Of a DNA stretch of 64,000 nt, positions 61,651 through 64,000 are shown one piece after another. The position numbers were made by a program, and so were the translations under genes. This DNA is from Phenylobacterium sp. Root700 (lineage in GTDB: Bacteria; Pseudomonadota; Alphaproteobacteria; Caulobacterales; Caulobacteraceae): assembly GCF_001429025.1 (NCBI RefSeq), contig NZ_LMHT01000015.1, forward strand, positions 114,542-178,541. The letters are read 5' to 3'. Within the stretch, counting starts at the first letter, position 1, and the number at the start of each line of letters is the position of its first letter. A model generated the notes under the pieces. The model worked only from the letters and a program-made list of their open reading frames with translations. It had not been told where the DNA came from and did no database searches.

Positions 61651-62055
61651 ATGCGGCCACCTGCTTCCAAGACCCGGCGCGGCCCGGGGGGCACGATCTT
61701 CTGGGATCTGCTGACCTTCGAGCGGCTGATGACCAACCAGGTCATCCATCTGATCTATTGGGCCGGTCTGGGCGTCATCGCGCTGATCGCCTTCGGAACC
61801 GTGGGGGCCGCCGTCGGCGTCGCCCTGCGTGAGGAAAGCTGGATCGGCGTGATCCTGGCGATCCCGGTCCTGGTGGCCGGCTTGCTGGTGGTCGGGGGCC
61901 TGGTCCTGCTGTGGCGCTCGTTCTGCGAGCTCTATGTCGCCCTGTTCCGCCTCAGCGACGACCTGCACGCCCTGCGCCAGGCCGCTGACGCCGCCGACCA
62001 GGGCCAACGCCCCGCGCCGCGCACCGCCGCTCCCGGCGGCGGGCCGCTGAACTAG
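61651..62055 (+). CDS. DUF4282-like small membrane protein
   Basis: A 134-residue protein with two hydrophobic segments (VIHLIYWAGLGVIALIAFGTVGAAVGVAL in part, then VILAIPVLVAGLLVVGGLVLLW), then FCELYVALFRLSDDL and a charged Pro/Ala tail. FWDLLTFERLMTNQVIHLIYWAG matches the DUF4282 pattern. Function unknown. Its stop shares CTAG with the convergent xylanase gene. Confidence 0.7.
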   Translation: MRPPASKTRRGPGGTIFWDLLTFERLMTNQVIHLIYWAGLGVIALIAFGTVGAAVGVALREESWIGVILAIPVLVAGLLVVGGLVLLWRSFCELYVALFRLSDDLHALRQAADAADQGQRPAPRTAAPGGGPLN

Positions 62056-63110
62056 CGCAAACCGCCGATCCAGGCCGCCGCGGCGGCCTTTGGACGGCCC
62101 TGGTCATCGAACAATAGCGGCGTGTCCGCGGCGTTCTCGCGCTTGAGCCAGGAATCGCCGTCGCGCAGCCCCCAATGGGTGAAGGCGAACCGCTGGCTGG
62201 GTGGCAAGCTGGAGAAGGCCTCGGCCGCCTCGGCGTAGACCCGCGCCTGCCCCGCCGCCAGGCGCGTGCGATCCTTGATCAGCCCTTCGGACCTGGTGAT
62301 CGAGACGTCCATTTCCGACAGGTGGACCGGCAGGCCAAGGCTGGCCAGGTCGCTAATCGTTCGGCTCAGTTCGCCCGGCGCCAGATCGGCGGCGACGTGG
62401 GTCTGGGTGCCAAGACCGCCAAGCGGCGCGCCGGCCTTCAGCAGCGCCTCGGCGAGTTTCAGGAAGGTCGCGCGCTTCTTGGGGATATTTTCGAGATTGT
62501 AGTCGTTCAGGAACAGCACCGCGTCCGGGTCGGCCTCGCGAGCATGCTGGAAGGCCAGGACCATGTGGTCGAGCGCGCCTAGCTTTCGCGACCACAGGCT
62601 GTCGCGCCAGCCCTCCCCATCCTCGGCCACCGCCTCGTTGACCACGTCCCAGCCCGAGACCTGTCCGCGATACCGGCCGGCGACCGCCAGGATGTAGTTG
62701 CGATAGGCGGCGTCGAAGGCGATCCGGCTGACGTCCAACCGTTCGAAGGCCGGCGGCGACTGGGCGTACCAGACCAAGGTGTGGCCGAAGAGCCTGATCC
62801 CGGCGCTGCGCGCGAAGGCGGCGATCTTGTCGGGCCCCTCGAAGCGAAGCGAGCCGTCGTCCTGGACGATGTACTCCATCTTCATCTCCCACTCGGGCGT
62901 GAGCTGGGAGACCTGGGCGGCGACGAGCGCGGCGAAGGCCGGATCGTCGAGCTGGAGCGCCTGGAGACAGGTCCCGACCGGGAAAGGCGCGACCGAGCGC
63001 AAGGTCGGCAGATTGGCGGGCGAGGTCTGGGCGTCGGCCCGGCGCTCGCAGGCGGCCAGCGCCAAGGCCGAACCGATCAACGCGCGGCGGTTGACGCCGG
63101 GGCCTGTCAC
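62052..63110 (-). CDS. GH10 endo-1,4-beta-xylanase-like lipoprotein
   Basis: A 352-residue glycoside hydrolase family 10 enzyme that cleaves xylan backbones. Lipoprotein signal ends LALAAC (Cys21), preceded by NRR, so it is likely exported to the envelope. Acid/base Glu159 is in WDVVNEAV and nucleophile Glu266 is in PVHLSEMDVS; FGHTLVWYAQSPP and HWGLRDGDSWL line the -1 site. Its ATG overlaps the fliJ stop by 4 nt, so it is translated with the flagellar genes. No other xylan-degradation gene is adjacent. Confidence 0.88.
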   Translation of the reverse strand: MTGPGVNRRALIGSALALAACERRADAQTSPANLPTLRSVAPFPVGTCLQALQLDDPAFAALVAAQVSQLTPEWEMKMEYIVQDDGSLRFEGPDKIAAFARSAGIRLFGHTLVWYAQSPPAFERLDVSRIAFDAAYRNYILAVAGRYRGQVSGWDVVNEAVAEDGEGWRDSLWSRKLGALDHMVLAFQHAREADPDAVLFLNDYNLENIPKKRATFLKLAEALLKAGAPLGGLGTQTHVAADLAPGELSRTISDLASLGLPVHLSEMDVSITRSEGLIKDRTRLAAGQARVYAEAAEAFSSLPPSQRFAFTHWGLRDGDSWLKRENAADTPLLFDDQGRPKAAAAAWIGGLR

Positions 63111-63520
63111 CGGCCCGCTGCGGCCCGCCTCAGGCCCATCTCGTCCATGGCGGCGGTCTCCTGGCGAGCCACCTCCTTGGCGCGGGCCAGGCGGATGCTC
63201 TCGGCGACGTGCTCGTATTTCTTCTGCTCCTCGAACGCGAGGGCCAGGGCGTCGCGCGCGCCGGCCTCCTCGATCTGGATGCGGGCGATGTCGGCCAGGA
63301 TGATCGCCCGGCGGGCGCGCAGGCCTTCCAGGAAGCCCAGCTGATACCAGCCGTGTTCGACGTCATGGCGCGCGCGTTCGGCCTCGGCCTCGGCCTCCGC
63401 CTCCAGCAGCACCAGCTTCATCTCGACCTGCATCCGCCGGTCGGCGATTTCGCCCAGGCGCTTTTGCAGGACCTCGACCTCATAGGTCGAGAGTTTGATC
63501 AGGGACTGCGCCCAGCTCAT
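63107..63520 (-). CDS. fliJ: Flagellar export chaperone FliJ
   Basis: A 137-residue coiled-coil protein. It begins [25 protein letters not shown], continues with a Glu/Ala-rich helix ([25 protein letters not shown], in part) and ends [17 protein letters not shown]. Small, all-helical and directly after fliI, which fits FliJ, the stalk of the FliI ATPase. Sequence identity in this family is low, so position is part of the evidence. It overlaps fliI and the xylanase gene by 4 nt on each side. Confidence 0.85.
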   Translation of the reverse strand: MSWAQSLIKLSTYEVEVLQKRLGEIADRRMQVEMKLVLLEAEAEAEAERARHDVEHGWYQLGFLEGLRARRAIILADIARIQIEEAGARDALALAFEEQKKYEHVAESIRLARAKEVARQETAAMDEMGLRRAAAGR

Positions 63521-64000
63521 GCGGCTTCACCCATCAGGATTTGGGCGAGACTGTCGAAGCTCGCCTCCAGGCTGGTCGCCTCGTCCTTGTCCTGGGCGAG
63601 GAAGGCCTCGAGCGCAGGATTAAGCTCGATGGCGCGGTCGACGATCGGATCGGCCCCGGCGCGATAGGCGCCGATGCGGATCAATTCTTCCATGTTGGCG
63701 TAGGCCGACAGCGATTGGCGGGCCAGTTTCACGATCTCCCGCTCATGCGGCAGATGGCAGCCCGGCATGGTCCGGCTGATCGACTTCAGCACATTGATCG
63801 CCGGGAAGCGGCCGCGCTCGGCGATGGCCCGCTCCATGACGATGTGGCCGTCCAGGATCCCGCGCACGGCGTCGGCGATCGGTTCGTTGTGATCATCGCC
63901 GTCCACCAGCACCGTGAAAATGCCGGTGATCGGTCCGGCCGTGGTGCCGTCCGGACGGACAGGCCCCGGCCCCGCGCGCTCCAGCAGCTTGGGCAGTTCG
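63517..64000 (-). CDS. fliI: Flagellar export ATPase FliI (C-terminal part)
   Basis: The frame runs off the right edge. About 161 residues of the C-terminus are visible, from [13 protein letters not shown] through [30 protein letters not shown] (in part) to [30 protein letters not shown] and RTMPGCHLP follow the ATP synthase/FliI C-terminal pattern. FliI hydrolyses ATP to help feed substrates into the export gate. The N-terminal part with the Walker motifs lies outside the window. Confidence 0.9.
   Translation of the reverse strand, partial: ELPKLLERAGPGPVRPDGTTAGPITGIFTVLVDGDDHNEPIADAVRGILDGHIVMERAIAERGRFPAINVLKSISRTMPGCHLPHEREIVKLARQSLSAYANMEELIRIGAYRAGADPIVDRAIELNPALEAFLAQDKDEATSLEASFDSLAQILMGEAA

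Overview
The window is high-GC alphaproteobacterial chromosome, most likely from Caulobacteraceae (Caulobacter or Phenylobacterium). Four things support this: the gene order fliF-fliG-flbE(fliH)-fliN-flbD-flhA, a circularly permuted two-piece tmRNA gene, an alpha-type SspB adaptor, and tightly packed genes with many 1-4 nt start/stop overlaps. It reads as ordinary core chromosome. I see no prophage, insertion sequence, CRISPR array or tRNA gene.

Layout. 1-7.6 kb: end of a MerC-like membrane protein, a CoxE-like VWA protein, a TetR regulator with a palindrome at its promoter, a signal-less trypsin-like protease, small stress or unknown proteins, and an IorA/IorB-type molybdenum hydroxylase. 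7.8-12.5 kb: an MFS transporter convergent with an orphan LanC-like protein carrying a Cys-Cys-Gly zinc motif, a carboxymuconolactone decarboxylase-family protein and a leucine dehydrogenase-like enzyme. 12.5-19.7 kb: a minus-strand acyl-CoA/thiolase cluster with a uracil-DNA glycosylase-like protein and a lipoprotein hydrolase, then a plus-strand run of thioesterase, GNAT and luciferase-like oxidoreductase. 19.7-25.2 kb: amidohydrolase, sulfite-oxidase-fold protein, GST and NupC on the minus strand, then ohr-ohrR with its operator. 25.4-34.7 kb: an S46 peptidase, a DevBCA-like exporter, an SDR, and two tandem GPH-family symporters.

34.8-42.1 kb: mrp, hflK-hflC, a GNAT, a membrane-anchored HtrA-like protease without a PDZ domain, a HAD phosphatase, and serB/miaA, which diverge from overlapping start codons. 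42.1-46.5 kb: ilvB behind a leader peptide and terminator (attenuator), then ilvN about 1.9 kb away, separated from it by two opposite-strand genes. 46.5-53.4 kb: a secreted protein, aquaporin, an IspZ/YciB-like membrane protein, permuted ssrA beside sspB, a thioesterase, a secreted C13 (caspase-like) protease and a large serine hydrolase with a membrane tail. 53.5-64 kb: the flagellar fliF operon and flhA, then on the other strand the end of fliI, fliJ and a GH10 xylanase overlapping fliJ.

The best signals outside standard gene calls are the ilvB attenuator together with the split ilvB/ilvN arrangement, the permuted tmRNA next to sspB, the serB/miaA shared CATG, the CCG-type LanC-like protein, the xylanase coupled to fliJ, and four families of palindromic intergenic repeats. 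All functions are inferred by reading sequence; no database search was run.
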